A stretch of 64,000 nt of DNA from Aldrovandia affinis (lineage: Eukaryota > Chordata > Actinopteri > Notacanthiformes > Halosauridae), in the NCBI GenBank assembly GCA_029706075.1, contig JAINUG010000007.1, positions 7,379,501 to 7,443,500 of the forward strand, given 5' to 3'. Positions 18,751-31,910 of this stretch are shown piece by piece; position 1 is the first letter of the stretch; each line of letters begins with the position of its first letter. Below the pieces are notes generated by a model. The model was not told where the DNA came from and did no database searches. It saw only the letters and a program-made list of their open reading frames with translations. The position numbers were made by a program, and so were the translations under genes.

Positions 18751-21300
18751 GATGTGCAATATTGCTATTTTAGCAGGTCTTACTGAAATATCATTCTGGA
18801 ATATACTGTATCTATTGTGACAATCTAAATGGACAATTTATCGGACTCTCTATACAGCTATCTAGAAAAAAACCCATAAAAATGTAAACCTTTGCACTTT
18901 CTGAGAGTGTGTGATGCATTTGATATGGTCGGGTGCTTTCTTCTGGCACTAACAAGTCAAACTTACTCCCACATTTCATTGACTTTACTTGGATTACTTA
19001 TGGATCTACTTACTTAAAAGAAAAAATTATGGTCAAAGAGCATAGTTGAGTTTACAATTATTAATACTGGATCTTTTTATCTTTGCTTTTTATGAATTTC
19101 CTAATCCGTACAGAAATCAGGCATTTTTATTTTTGTATGCAGTAGGGTGTCTGTGCTGACTTATGATCACACAGTCACACAATCACATTATCTGTAGTCC
19201 TAATGTACCAATGTTTTCAACTGCGCATGTGAAAAACCATTCCTCGTTATTCTGGACAATGGTGGATGACGTCATTAAGCCTGTCAATATTTCCAACCAT
19301 GCTCAACGCAACGTGCTTCTTCAGTGCCCCTCCCTCAGGACAGACACACCACAGTGGAGCTTTGATGTGAAGACACAGTACATATTAGCGGCAGATGATT
19401 TTAAGTGGAGATCAGATCAGATGTCATCATCATTTCCCCTGTGCTGCAACCCTGCCAAATAGTCTTCGGAGCCAATTAGGGGAGTGGGAAAGACCTGTGT
19501 GTGTGTGTGTGTGTGTGATGCTCCCCATCAGACCTGATCTGTACTGTTCCACTGGGAATCGCTGTGTGCAGAGCAGGGAGTATCAGAGATGCGGGAGTGC
19601 CAGTGACTGTGAGGAAAAAAGTGACATGGGTGACAAGGGACAGAGGCTTATTCTGTAGTATAATTAACCTCAGAGAGTATGTTTGGCAGGACGTGCCAAT
19701 AATGCAGGATGTGGCCTGCTTGCTGTAATCGCTTTGTGCATGCTACATCCAACTCAATACTCACTTTTCCTTGGGTTCATTTTTATTATACTGCTCCATC
19801 TAGATACAGACATCACATGGTCATATTTTATGGTGACCTGCTTCTTTTGTCCAGAGAACAGCCCCAGCTGCCCTCGTCCAAATGTTTTCTTATTAGAAAT
19901 GTGTGTGGGGCTGATAGGATGTCCTCTCAGAAGTGCACGTGCCTGCTTCCAAAGCTGACTAATTACCCCAGTCTCCTCTCCACGGCCGATTTTCCACACA
20001 AGACCAAGAGCAGGAGCACTAATGAGCAGATAAAGACCTGCGATGACACAAAGCCCCCGGGCCGGTAACGGCCACATCTTCCGCCCTGTCGAACAACACC
20101 CCAAGATGGGCCTTGTGATCTGAAATTTTATTGATCACTCAATTTGTGTGGCTCCCTTCTCCCCAACTCCCCTCGGCCCGTCTGCTGCCGTCTCGCAGGG
20201 GCATTGAGACCGGGCCTCCGTCTGTTCCCCCTGTCAGGGGCAGTTATGTGTGTGAAGAATGGGGGAGGCAGGTGGTGTGACTAAGTGAGGCCTTGTTAGA
20301 AAGGGGCGGGGAGGCAGGGAGGGTTTAGGGGGGCATCGGTAGCCTCGTCCCAAACAGGCCAACGCTCCACACCCGCCCAACTGTTCCGCATTCAACTCCA
20401 GCCTGCTTTTTAAACTTTTTTTTTACAATGCATTGTTAACAAAACAGTTTACAAACCACGGCTGATACATTACCCTCCCTGCTTCCACTGAGATTTATTT
20501 AGGCAAATGGATTTGGGAGGGGGGACCCCAACCGTTGAGCTTTACGAAGTAACAAATGGGCCACTCTGAATGTTTTCAATCTCTTCCATTCATTATGGAA
20601 GTATATATTATTCTCCTTATGTATGTGAATCCTTTTCAAAGGTAAATAGCCAATCACATTGTACAGTATGATCCCTTGCAGCCACAAATAAACAGCACTG
20701 TGTGAATAAACAGTGTGAACACATGTGATTCTTATATACTGAAATAATAATGCAAATATTACTTAAGATTAAAAACTTAAGATTCAATAAAGGCACAAGT
20801 GGACAGAGAGTTTTGTTGGAGGGTCCAACTCCACAATATGGACAAGGGCTTGATAAGGACAGCAGTAATCAAAGAGAGAGAAGTCTGCAGGGCAACAGTG
20901 TGAGGGAAACAAGAAGATTCAAAACATTTGGGCATGGAGTCAGTGAGCAGACGTCGTGTGCCCAACGGCATGAAGCAGAAACTCAGAAGCCCAGATGCAG
21001 ATGAGGACCCCTTATAAAATAAAACTGATGTTTTCAAAAAAGTGGTCGAAGATTCGCAGCAGTGGCACTCCTAAGTTTTTTGTGATTTAAAATGTTTTGA
21101 ATTTGACTTATTACTTTTTAACTATACTATCTTTTTCTCTTTCACACAGTCAGAGCCTCCTGGCCCACAATAGAGTCTTTCAGGGGGAAGGAGGCTAGTG
21201 CTGGCCAAAGGTTAAACAGGGCTTCCCATCATGATAAATCACTGCTTAATGAGACCACTATTGTCCCACATTGTTGTTGCTCACTTTCAGACCGTTACCT
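18750..21300. other. No gene seen; (GT)n at 19496-19517
   Basis: Non-coding with a GC-richer stretch at about 20030-20400. Overlapping frames on both strands around 19395-20104 contradict each other and show no domain, so they are not genes. One clean GT microsatellite. Confidence 0.5.
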
Positions 21301-23780
21301 TCTGGTTGTAAAGCTGACACAGCTAATGAACTGTCTGCTTTGAACTTTTCCACAATATTGACTGGTTGCACAGAGCAGATGTCCCTGGCCAAGCATCAAG
21401 TAAATGTACATTAGATTAACAAAGAGCTCTGGGGTGGGAGCTGGGGGTGTGTGGGTGTGTGTTGGTGGTGGTTGCAGTATGTGGATGTATAGATCAGCCT
21501 TATTATTTGATAACTTTGTGTGCAAATGGTGTCCAAATATGCGCTTTTCCAAAATACATTCCAATACACCACACCCACCCCAATTATTGACTCGTGTCAT
21601 TTTTCAATACATTTTAGAAGTTACTTCTTTGAAGAAACAAGATCATTAGTAAGTTTAATGGAAATTAATAAATAAATTTGTCATTTGTGCCTTTTTTGAA
21701 AAGTAGCATATTGTCAGTGTCTCCAAAAAAACAAGTTTCAGGTAATGAGAAAACTTTTATTATTAGATTACATTAGACTTACAAGTTTTAGTCACATGGG
21801 GTTTTGAATAATCTTTAATAGTCACGGAGCTATGAAACATTGACCGTTACCCAATCAATGATGCAAGCTTTTTATTCATGTATCAAACTCAAAAATTTGA
21901 GTGTTTAAACCGACATTATTACATTTAATTAGGGAAAAACAGTGTTTTGTCAGTGGGGCAGTTATGCCACTATAAACATATTTCAACCTCACACCATCTC
22001 ACTGGGCTCCACTGGTCACAATTTCCTCTGGAGATATGATTCATAAACTGAGATATTTATTCATAAATATTGATAAATATGATTAATAGATCCCTTATTA
22101 AAGTCCCCCATGGCTCACCCATGATGCAAAAGCATACTGTAACACCAACAAGGTCAAATTACAAAGCAGGATTATGTAATAAATTAACTGATTATGGAGT
22201 TCTCAATTGAAATCAATGATATTTATTTTCTTGGTTATGGTGTGTTATTAGCATGTACTGACCCTATTAACATTCACTTCAGTAAAATATCACTGGTGTG
22301 ATTTATGTCCATTAGTTTTTTTTATACACATTGAAAGTTATCATCTGGCTACTTTAAATGTCTCATAACTCAACAACTTCCTGAGAACTCAACTAAAGAT
22401 GATCCAAACCCCCACATGATTTAACTGTGATGCTATTTTGGCAAATTGAAAAAATAAACTGTTGACTGAGGCTCTTGAGTATTCCATTTTTTGGCGATAC
22501 AAGGTTTTTGCATTACCAATGATATATAAGCCTGGAATCCATCAAAACAGAATCGCAAGTAACAAACCAATAGCCATGTAACAATCTTGACAGAGGATCA
22601 TCGATACAACTAAACCATCCAGTAGCTTTTTTTGGTTTATATCTGGTGATAAGAGTATGGAGTGAGTCCTTTATCTCATGTGCAGGGTATAGTCCTGGTG
22701 AAAAGCGAAAGTCAGTGCCTGCGCTGAGCCTCAGGCTAACTGAAATAGTGTGCGACCAGTTTCTTCAGTGTGACCCTAGGGAGAAGTAATGGCTTAATAA
22801 GGAGGCATGACTAAACATTAACTGGTGCACCAGCTTGCACTGACAGAGGAAATGTGGAAGAGAAAGGTATTGGTAAGTTACACTGATTAGCATATAATTG
22901 CTGCCATTGTATTAGACACAGGGAATTAGGAGGGTGCTAGGTGACTGGCCATTCATTGTGGGGCTGCACACCAGGCTTCATGCTCACGCATAGAGTGCAC
23001 AAGTCATCTATTCTACAGTCAAATTGTTCCAGTAATATTTTAAAAATAAAAATATTGTTCTACAAAAAGGGACATTGTTCTACAAAAGTGGATTGTAATA
23101 CTTATTCAGCATTACTTCCAAATGCCTGGAAAAACAAAGAAATAAAAATATATTATTTGATTATATTAGGGAAGATTCAGCACAATGGCATTAAACACAA
23201 ATATGGATGGTAGTATAAAAAATCCTGGAGACCTATGCAAATCCTATGCAATAACATGTGTAAAAAGAGCCCAAAACTACAGTGTGTTGGTGGTCCCCTG
23301 TTGGCAGCTAAATTCACTCAGATTATTAGCCCAGGACAGGCAATAGAGGCAGATTATGTGTGAATGCAGTGCCACTTCAGATTGAGAAAGGGAGTGTATA
23401 GACATCAGATTTTACACATTGTGACAGAACAGGTCACACAATGTCACTAATTAAATTGAGACCTTTTGTAAACAACATTCTGTGCTATTGTTGGCATGCA
23501 TTTCATGGTAACTATGGTGCCAGTTAAGTGACAAAATGTAATCCCTATACATAAATCGAGGTTTGAACTACTATAGGATTACAATTCAGTTGTCTTTAAT
23601 CAGATTTTTCTACTAGGCTTCAGGAGGCAGTTTAATGCTCCTGGTTATAATACAAATCGTAACATTGTATAAATAATACCAACATGGTGAGAAAGTTCTG
23701 GAAAGGTTAAAAACAGCTAAACTTATTAACAACAAACATTCAAATTGACAAAACTGTTCAATAGGCTAATACGTAATATC
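21300..23780. other. No gene seen
   Basis: AT-rich non-coding DNA with a GT-rich purine/pyrimidine stretch at about 21430-21475 and no recognisable repeat ends. Confidence 0.5.
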
Positions 23781-23899
23781 ACAGAATAACTGATTGTTTT
23801 ACCTCGTAAGTAGTGCTCGCAGTCACTATGTTTATGTCCAAGTCTCTGCTTCTGGGGTTAATGTTCTGTTCATTTGTGCTCCGCTGCACACAAAAGTGT

Positions 23900-24420
23900 A
23901 AAAAATGTACACTGCACAGAGTTCCCTCCGCCATGGTCCACCATTTGTCATTATATTGACACAGCCATTTACATGGTGCGCCTGTTGTAAATTTGTTGTT
24001 ACATGGTGCGTCTGCCACGGTCCACACGGCATGTTTGTGTGCGGCGGTTGCTGGCATGGGAGGGGGCACAGCAGGGCCTGAATGGAGCGTGCGAAGGGGG
24101 CTCCCTTGCGGCCCCCCAGCCCTGATAAATTGTCTGCGGTTGGCCGGGGGAGAAGCAGGACGGGCCCCGGGGCCAGCGGCCCAGCGGGATGGAGAGACAA
24201 GGTTGACCCACGCCAATTACAGCCCATTGTGCCAGCCGGCTCCATGATTGACATCAATGTTTCCCTCTCCCCACGGCTCCATTATAAACACTAGCCAGCT
24301 GACCCGTGGAGTGGAGAAAAGGCGTTCCATAAACTTGCACATCACTTCAGCTGGGGTTAAAAGTATCTTTAGTCACAGGCCGAGGTGAGATATTTACACA
24401 CGGTAGAAATATATGATATC
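23900..24420. promoter_or_regulatory. Conserved-noncoding-like block, GC-rich
   Basis: A sharply bounded GC-rich island in AT-rich DNA. It contains CCAATTACAG and CATGATTGACATCAATG (24240-24260), close to composite PBX/MEIS and homeodomain sites, then CCATTATAAACACTAG. Frames run on both strands (23779-24257) only because GC-rich DNA has few stops. Looks like an enhancer; unverified. Confidence 0.35.
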
Positions 24421-24779
24421 AGGTGACTTTAAAGAGGCTTGGGCTTGGCCTTCTTTCATGGAACGTGTAAGCGTGCATACACAAGTACATTTGACAAATC
24501 TTTATTTTGGGTGGCTAAAAATAATCTTTCCACCAAATCCCTCACAGTGGTGGTCAATAAAGTTCCTGCTCCCCTACAAAAGAAGCAACCCCCATAATCC
24601 AATCAAATCCTTCTGTCTCCTTTGGGGTAAATGGATCATTCTATCACTTCGTTTGCTTGTTTTTCTAAAAAAAAATTTTTATTTATTTTTTTTAATTTTT
24701 TTGCCCGACTCAAAGAGAATCATTTCTTACCCCTTCATTTTCCTCAAGTGACGGCTGAATAACTACGCAAAAAAATGAA

Positions 24780-25630
24780 GGCATAGTGATCCGGCAATGG
24801 TGACAAAACCTAATTGGTCACGGAGGCCAGTGGCTAATGAGCCGAAAGAAATGGCCCTTGAGTGTGTAATAACTGTATTTTCTCCGTTTCTTCCCCTTTC
24901 GTCACAGTCTTGTGTGGCATTTTTAACAAACTAAAATGGCACCAGATGCAACAGGGTTCAGACATTTTAACTTGAATTGCGAAACCATATGTTCAGATAA
25001 GTCATGGTGTCCTCTTTCCCACAGGCAGGGGCTTTGCATCTGTGAGGTAGCGCACTGGTGGCCAGGAAGCGCCCTTTTACAACTCTTCACCGTGGATGAG
25101 AAAAGGTTGCACATTTTAACAACCTCCACATTGAACTTTGTGGAACATTAAACATTTTTATCCAAGGCTAATTTGTTTACAATTTAATCAGCAGCACTGT
25201 CAACAATTTTTATATTTTCTGTGACTGAGATTTTTGCTATTAACAACTTTAATATATAAAGTTCATTTCATTTTTGTGTGATTTTTACTTTTTTAAAGAA
25301 AAAATTAAAATGCAAACAATTCAATACGCAACTTTGAATGATAGACGGTACGCATATAAAATTTCATTAAAAAAACACATGCAATGCGTTACTCCATGGT
25401 GGGTTTTAAATCAGGTGAGTTTATAAACTGTTTTTTTGGTGTTTTTGGATCTTCTCTTGTGTGAATAAAAGGGTGAAAAAACGCCGGGAGACCTTGGCTG
25501 CTCAGTTCACTGCGCCATTGGCCGCAGTCAAGTGAAGTTATTATCCTTTTTTTATATACTGCACTTCTTGCCCTCATGAACCTGCTGAAAGGTTCTGAAA
25601 GAGGCCTGAAAAGTACCACTGGCTCCTGAA
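24780..25630. promoter_or_regulatory. Two conserved-noncoding-like stretches
   Basis: 24780-25120 (with CCTAATTGGTCACGG and GGCTAATGAGCC) and 25430-25630 (with GAAAAAACGCCGGGAGACC and CCATTGGCCGCAGTCAAGTG) stand out as motif-dense unique DNA separated by about 300 bp of AT-rich sequence. No frames. Confidence 0.3.
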
Positions 25631-25639
25631 AATAGTGCT

Positions 25640-27385
25640 GACTCTGAGGCAGAAAGGGGGAACTCCAGTTTTATTCAGTGCCTAAGATAACACCATACAG
25701 AATGATAGACTCCTCTGAATTGTTTGTCCCCCTCGGTCATTGTTCTTCCCTTCGCTGAATGAGACTCTTAGCTGCACTTGAGAGGCCATCACAGGTAGGA
25801 AACCCACAGAGATAATGCCCAGCCCACGGTTGATTGCCCCCTTATAGACACTCACTCACGGCCCTGAAAGGACTCAGACCATGGTGAATACACTCCTACT
25901 CGCTTCCATAAACTTTTTCTCCTAGTGAATTTTCCGGGGACGTGAGCAGCTCCCAGCCAGGCTCAGAGGATGCTTCTGAATGAATCCCTGTTCTGAATCA
26001 AAGCCTGCCAACTCCACCCCTCTCTGCACACACACAATGAGAAGCTGTTACTGATCCAGGCCTTGCCTTCACTGAGGCCTTCTTTTCTCTCTCGCACTAC
26101 TGCAGGTACAAAAAAAAAAAGCCTTAACTTTTAAAAAACCATACCTACTAAAACAATACATTCAGTATGTACTGTATAGTGTATTTTTTTAAATGTGCTC
26201 CTTGTTTAAGATGTATATATATATATATATATATATATCAGCTTTTAAAACTATTATATATATATATATATATATTTAATATTGTTAAAAGCTGAAAGTC
26301 CTGATTTTAAAAAAACCCTGATATTATCAGGTGGTATTGATATCTGTATTATTCTTACAATATTTCCATATCAGATTTATCTGGTGATTGGTGAGTTAAC
26401 ATAAAGCAAGTGCAGCAATTACATATCTAATCCACGTACAGTACAATAGTGTGGTATGCTGTATGCATTTAGTGCTGAATTTCTCATTTACATTCATTTT
26501 GGGTCAAGCCAGAGAAGTTCAAATGAATATAAAAACCATACAAAATGCATAATGACTGAAAATACAATATATACTAGCACAAAACTGGCTCAATTCTTCC
26601 ATTGCACATTTTTGAAAGGGCAGACAAACCAAATAAAGAGATACACAGACAAATTGATCAAAGTGTGGATGTTGCACTTTCCTTCCTTTCTATTGTTGTG
26701 TTCTTGTATAAAACAGTTGGAAGTGTTGGACCATTGAAAAACTCTAACAGACACTGTTTGAGCAGCAGTTAAACATTAGCTTTGCTTTGAGGGGGCCTGG
26801 TGTTTTTTGAATCCATTCTCTCAGCTAGCAGAGCTTAAATCCATTCAGACATAGTGCATGCAGGATTCCATTTTCACCATGCTGAAAACAGTGCTGAAAT
26901 ACTGTATAACAGTCCCACTTATCCCTGCTCTACCAGTACTACAGACCTGGGTACAAAGGCACATTAGATGACAAGGCAATTAGATCCGACACCGTTAGTC
27001 ATGAGACGTGGTAGTATCTCTTTTCAGTTGTTTCTTGGTCTCTTTTTAATTACTTTGCAGAAAGGATGGAAGTAACTATAAGCAACGAAGGCATTTGTCA
27101 GAATGCTGGCTTACTCACTTTTAAAACCATTACCTCACTCTGCTGCTATTTTACATACAGTATATGTAGCATGCAATTGGGGTGTAATATTGGGTCTTGA
27201 ACCAATTTTATTAGTTGTTGAGTTAATGTGATATTTACAGTCCATAGAGCTGGATGACAACTTTTAATGTGGGTAAAATACAATTTAACAAAAACAAGGT
27301 TTTAAGGTCATATGTTAATAATATATTTTCCATATTTTCTACATTCATTATTTTTTTTATACATGCACAAACATACATAATATAT
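25640..27385. other. No gene seen; AT microsatellites with flanking inverted repeat
   Basis: Two (AT)n tracts at about 26213-26238 and 26256-26275. The second lies between CAGCTTTTAA (26239-26248) and TTAAAAGCTG (26285-26294), a 10-bp inverted repeat with an AT-rich loop. The rest is non-coding. Confidence 0.6.
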
Positions 27386-27387
27386 AT

Positions 27388-27868
27388 AATGGTAACTGCC
27401 AAAATAAAGGAAAAAGCAAGAATGTTGGGCCACCACGAGCCGCCAGAACAGATTCAATGGCCTTGGCATAGATTCTACAAGTGTCTGGAATTCTATTGGA
27501 GGGATGCAACATCATTATTCCATGAGAAATTATATTATTTGGTCTTTTGTTAATGGTGGTTGGAATTGCTGTCTCAGGCACCACTCTAGAATCTCCCAGA
27601 AGTGTTCAATTAGGTTGAGATCTGGTGACTGAGATGACTATGGCATATAGTTTACATTGTTTTCATGCTCATCAAGCCATTCAGTGACTACTAGTGTCCT
27701 GTGGATGGAGCATTGTCATCCTGGAAGAGACCACTTCCATCAGGATAGAAATGCTTCACCAGAGGATGAAGGTGATCACTCCTTAAATTTGTATTTATTA
27801 GGGTTTACCTTGCTAGGAAGATCCACACCATACCACCAAAACCCTTCATTTAGTGTTTCCTTTATTTA
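27388..27868 (-). mobile_element. Truncated Tc1-like element
   Basis: Begins with the family end GGTAACTGCCAAAATAAAGG (27391) and stops in the partner end near 27868 (GTGTTTCCTTTATTT). Minus-strand remnants include AIESVLAARGGP, IPDTCRIYAKAIES and, near 27600-27770, the ...NLIEHF and DLHPLVKHFYPDGSGLFQDD-like catalytic region. Only about 480 bp of an original 1.2-1.6 kb remains. Confidence 0.75.
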
Positions 27869-30800
27869 TATAAATATGACATGAAATATTACAGTTATGC
27901 AGTTGTCTGGGATCATTTTAATAAGTATTAGCAAATGAAAGCTAGAGAAAGTGTTTGGTTGGTCAAGCATCAGGAATCGCTATTACATGGCTGCTTTGTA
28001 AATGTTTCATAGGTCCAACCAAGCAATTTCACAGAATGCTATTTTTTTAGGTGCCCTCTTAGTTGACCTGGACACCAACTCATGAAGGTGTCCTCCAGAG
28101 GAAGTGCAGCCTGTAATCGGCAGTCTTCTGGTACAGACTGGGGGGGAAACACGATCCGAATCAACCTGGAAGCAAGTTATTTTCACGGGCCCCTTTCAAT
28201 TCTGGGTGCAGAGCTGAAAGTCTTATCCTTGACACCAGGAATGACTCTTCACAACAGAGACGCCTGTACATAGTCTGTTTTCTGTCTACACCTTCTACTG
28301 ATATTGGCATATGGTCATGTTCTCGCTCGATACATTCAGATGCTGCTTGACAGTAATGTGTGAGTTCCACTTATTCAGGATGCAGGCTCAGCATGAATTT
28401 GTGCATACATCACACATCCATTCTAGCAGCACAAAAGAAGATCAACTGCACCTCGCTCCACCCCTATAATGGCAGTTATTATTACAGCAAATTACTAGTA
28501 AATTACTCATTAATAGTGCTTGAGTTTAAAAAAATATATTTAGAGTTCATGGTTGTCCAATGTAGAAGCTAGATGGTAGACTAGCTACACACTCCCAATC
28601 ATACTGTGGTTTGAAAATAATTTGGTATGAATTGTGCTTGTTTGAGAAAATAGAGGTTATTATGTTGGTAAATTAGCTACTTTAATACTTTATTGAAAGT
28701 ATGAATGTAGATAATCACATCAGAATGTACATCACCCCAACACATCATTCAACTAGTTCATGTCTTCCTGATCTGCCGTTAAGGAGTGTTCAACATTTTT
28801 ACACACTTGGGAAAATGTAATTCATTACAATTCTCTGAAATAATTAAAATAACTGTTATGCATATTCTAAATCTCTCTAAAATGTTTTGAGATGTTTCTC
28901 ACAATAAATAACTACAAAGAAGGCAAAGAAGTGTCTGGGTTATGCTGTTTATTAATATACTATTTACGCCAGTACAAATTAACTCTTTGATTTGTTATTC
29001 CACCACATCAGATTAAACATGACTGTTTCTGTTCAGCCCTCTGTATCATATTAAATCATATTGAAAAGTTGATCTTAAAGAGAGATTGGTTCCAGTTTAA
29101 GATGCACGATCGGGGTGGTGTAACTGGGAAAATCTCCAGCATGTGGGGTATAGCTGAATCTAGACTAGAATTAATGTCCCATTTACGGACTCTAGCCTGC
29201 CCAGTACAGCCATCTGCTTCAAGATGGTTGCTTAACAAGCTGAACCTATTTTCTCAGTGTGGGTCTCATCACAATGTGGTACACCCTGTTCTATCTTGTA
29301 GAGATTCTCTTTTGAGTGTGAAAAAGGCCAACCTCTTCTGTTTAAAATAAAAAAAGAGCTTTCATTTACTTTGATACCCTCTGGAAAACATAAATTACTT
29401 ACGTTTTCACAGTGCAGTGGGATACTCTACTCTAAATGAGTATCACTGACATGTTTGTAGTCTTTACTAAGCACCAGGGACAACATCATCTGATATAATG
29501 ACTCCAGGTTTGATATGAGAAGCTCATGCCACATTATTGCATTAGACAGTATTTTAGAAAAAAAACTCTGATCATTAAGTGGACTTGCAGGTAAAAAGTG
29601 AAGTGACAAAAAGCCATCAAATAAAGGTTGTGTGATGTTCTGCAACATTCACATGTGTTATGTTCAACTTATGTAAACTCAAAGAAAATAAAGACATGGA
29701 TGCCACACTAAAGTGCATCCATACAGGAAACAGCAGCCATGCATTAACATGGTTGAGTAGATTTCACAGTTCTGATGACATCACAAGAGGAGAGCGTAAG
29801 TGAGCATAAGTATGATCCCTGCCTGGGTCGACAGGAACAAAAGAGCGAGTATATTAAATTCAGTGTGTCTGATCCCCTTTGGCTTTGCCTTAACTAGACA
29901 GACCAAACACTGCATGAGCGCAACCTGAATATCACAATCTGTTCCTTTGATGAGTTAAGTTGCAATGAATGTGGTGATGAGGACCAGGAAGGGGCACATC
30001 GACAATGCTCTTTTCTTTCTCCCCATTGGGTTGTTAAAATGGATCTGCGAGTGTTTGGGTGAGGAGCTAGGGAGTTTGATTGACAGTATCTGTCAGAGGC
30101 AATGAACTCCACCTAAACAGTATTTATGTGTCTGTGTAGAGTTGTTGGAGTGTGACCCCTCCATCTGTTCCAGCTAATCTAACCATAATTTGGGGCCTGC
30201 TTCCTTCAAACGAACTCCCCATTCCGCTCTTGAAATGCGTATGTGTCGATATCATGAGTGGTGACATTTGCTGAACATCTAGCCTTTTTTCATGATCTCA
30301 AATAGTTAGGCTGTTTAGATGAGTGAGTGGGATGCAGGACTGGTACACTGGGATCATGTGACCACAGTCAGGTGGTGTTTGAACATCGATGCAGTCAGTG
30401 GAAGTTTCAGCTTTAGCTTTCATTTCAAATCCATTGTGTCAGGACAGGTTTATGGTGTCTGCTGAAGAAATGTGCTTGCACAGATGGTAAATGCTTGAGA
30501 AATTATCACAATTAAATCTATATTGTAAAATATTTGGAGGTTTTCCTTGAAGGATATGCAGATCTATCCATCACATAAATACATACATCTATTACATTCA
30601 TCCATCCATGTATGTACAGATATGTGAACATTTCAACTCTTATTTCCACAGGCATGTGCAAATGCTACTTTTTGGAATTACTTTTCTGTGCTCAAACAAT
30701 TCTATTGTGCAAATGTGTTAACGTAGAAAAAAATTAAACATTACCCATTCAAAGCAAAACATCAATGTTTATCCTGACTGATAACTGTTAAGTTAATAGA

Positions 30801-31640
30801 GAACTGTTAAAATAATCAATTATTTTTGTGCTTCCCAGAAGAACTTTACACCACAGTTGACTTACTGTGTTTCTGTTGCTCAGGTGACAGCCATTTTGGC
30901 CAGTAGCGAGCTGGGTCAGATCCAATGAAAGATAAAATGAGCAGCAGTGGACAATGAGTGACAGGGTGATAAGGGGTGTGACTCCCGGTCCTGTCATGAA
31001 CTTGAACACCACGAGCCGGGGCTAAGCCCCCAAGGATCTGAAGGGTTCTGTCCTCCACAGCCACTGTTCCTAATCTGTATTATTACTGCTGCATTCAGCG
31101 GCCATGTGGGGGCTTATGGTATATTCCAAAGAAATATGAGAAAGGGCAGATTTTCATACCTTTTGTTATTGGTCTTGACCCCGAAAGTCCCTCGACCTCA
31201 GGGAGCCTAAGCAAGCTTAGATCAAGGCGGGATTTAAAAAATTGAATTTATTCAGATCAACACAACCCTTCTGTGAGGGGGGATTTGCTCTTCACAAGCT
31301 GTTACCACTGCTCCGAGCTGGACTGTTGCTGCCAACATTTTTGTGGCTTGATATAAGTATTGAAGTCAATCCAGAATCATTCGTTCATGTATCCAGAAGA
31401 AAATGACCTCTAAGACCTGTACTACTGAGAGCAAACAGAATCTTAAATATGGCAATCACGTTGCTCTTAAGTAATGACTGTCCATTTGAATTAATCTTAG
31501 GTGTTTTCTCTTCAAACATCCTTTTCAATTCTGTGCCAATTGTTTCAGTGCACTTGTTCTGAACTAGGGGAATGAAAGCTCCATAGATGAATTGAAGTGT
31601 CTTAATTAAACTCCAGAATTACAACCACCCTTCACTCCTC
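27869..31640. other. No gene seen
   Basis: Long non-coding stretch. No frame above 93 codons shows a motif and no repeat termini were identified with confidence. Confidence 0.45.
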
Positions 31641-31910
31641 CAAATTCCTCTCATTGTTGATTTGCACTTTAAGGCGTCCTTGTTTGCTGATGGCAATGGA
31701 AAGTCCCATTAGATACAATGAATCTGCCTTATAAAGAGAGGGGTTCAAATTAAAACTGGTGAGACTCCTCCTCGGCCCATGTCATCCCCTCTCATTATTT
31801 TCAATATTAGAAATTGAATAGGAGATGAATGTGGCTTCTTCAAAGTCCTCCTAAAGGCATCACTTCTTGTTAATTAACTGGAGCTCCTTGTTGCAACTCA
31901 ATGTATATAT
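31640..31910. promoter_or_regulatory. Conserved-noncoding-like block
   Basis: Dense, unique, frame-less sequence with TTGTTAATTAACTGGAG (homeodomain palindrome TTAATTAA near 31870), CTTATAAAGAGAGG and several CTCATT/ATTATTTTCAAT words. Enhancer-like in texture only. Confidence 0.3.

Noticed and set aside
19395..20104. Overlapping frames on both strands (up to 119 codons)
   Set aside because: Mutually contradictory, no domain; GC-richer non-coding DNA.
23779..24257. 145- and 141-codon minus-strand frames
   Set aside because: They overlap in different frames in a GC-rich block with few stops; Pro/Arg-rich without domain.
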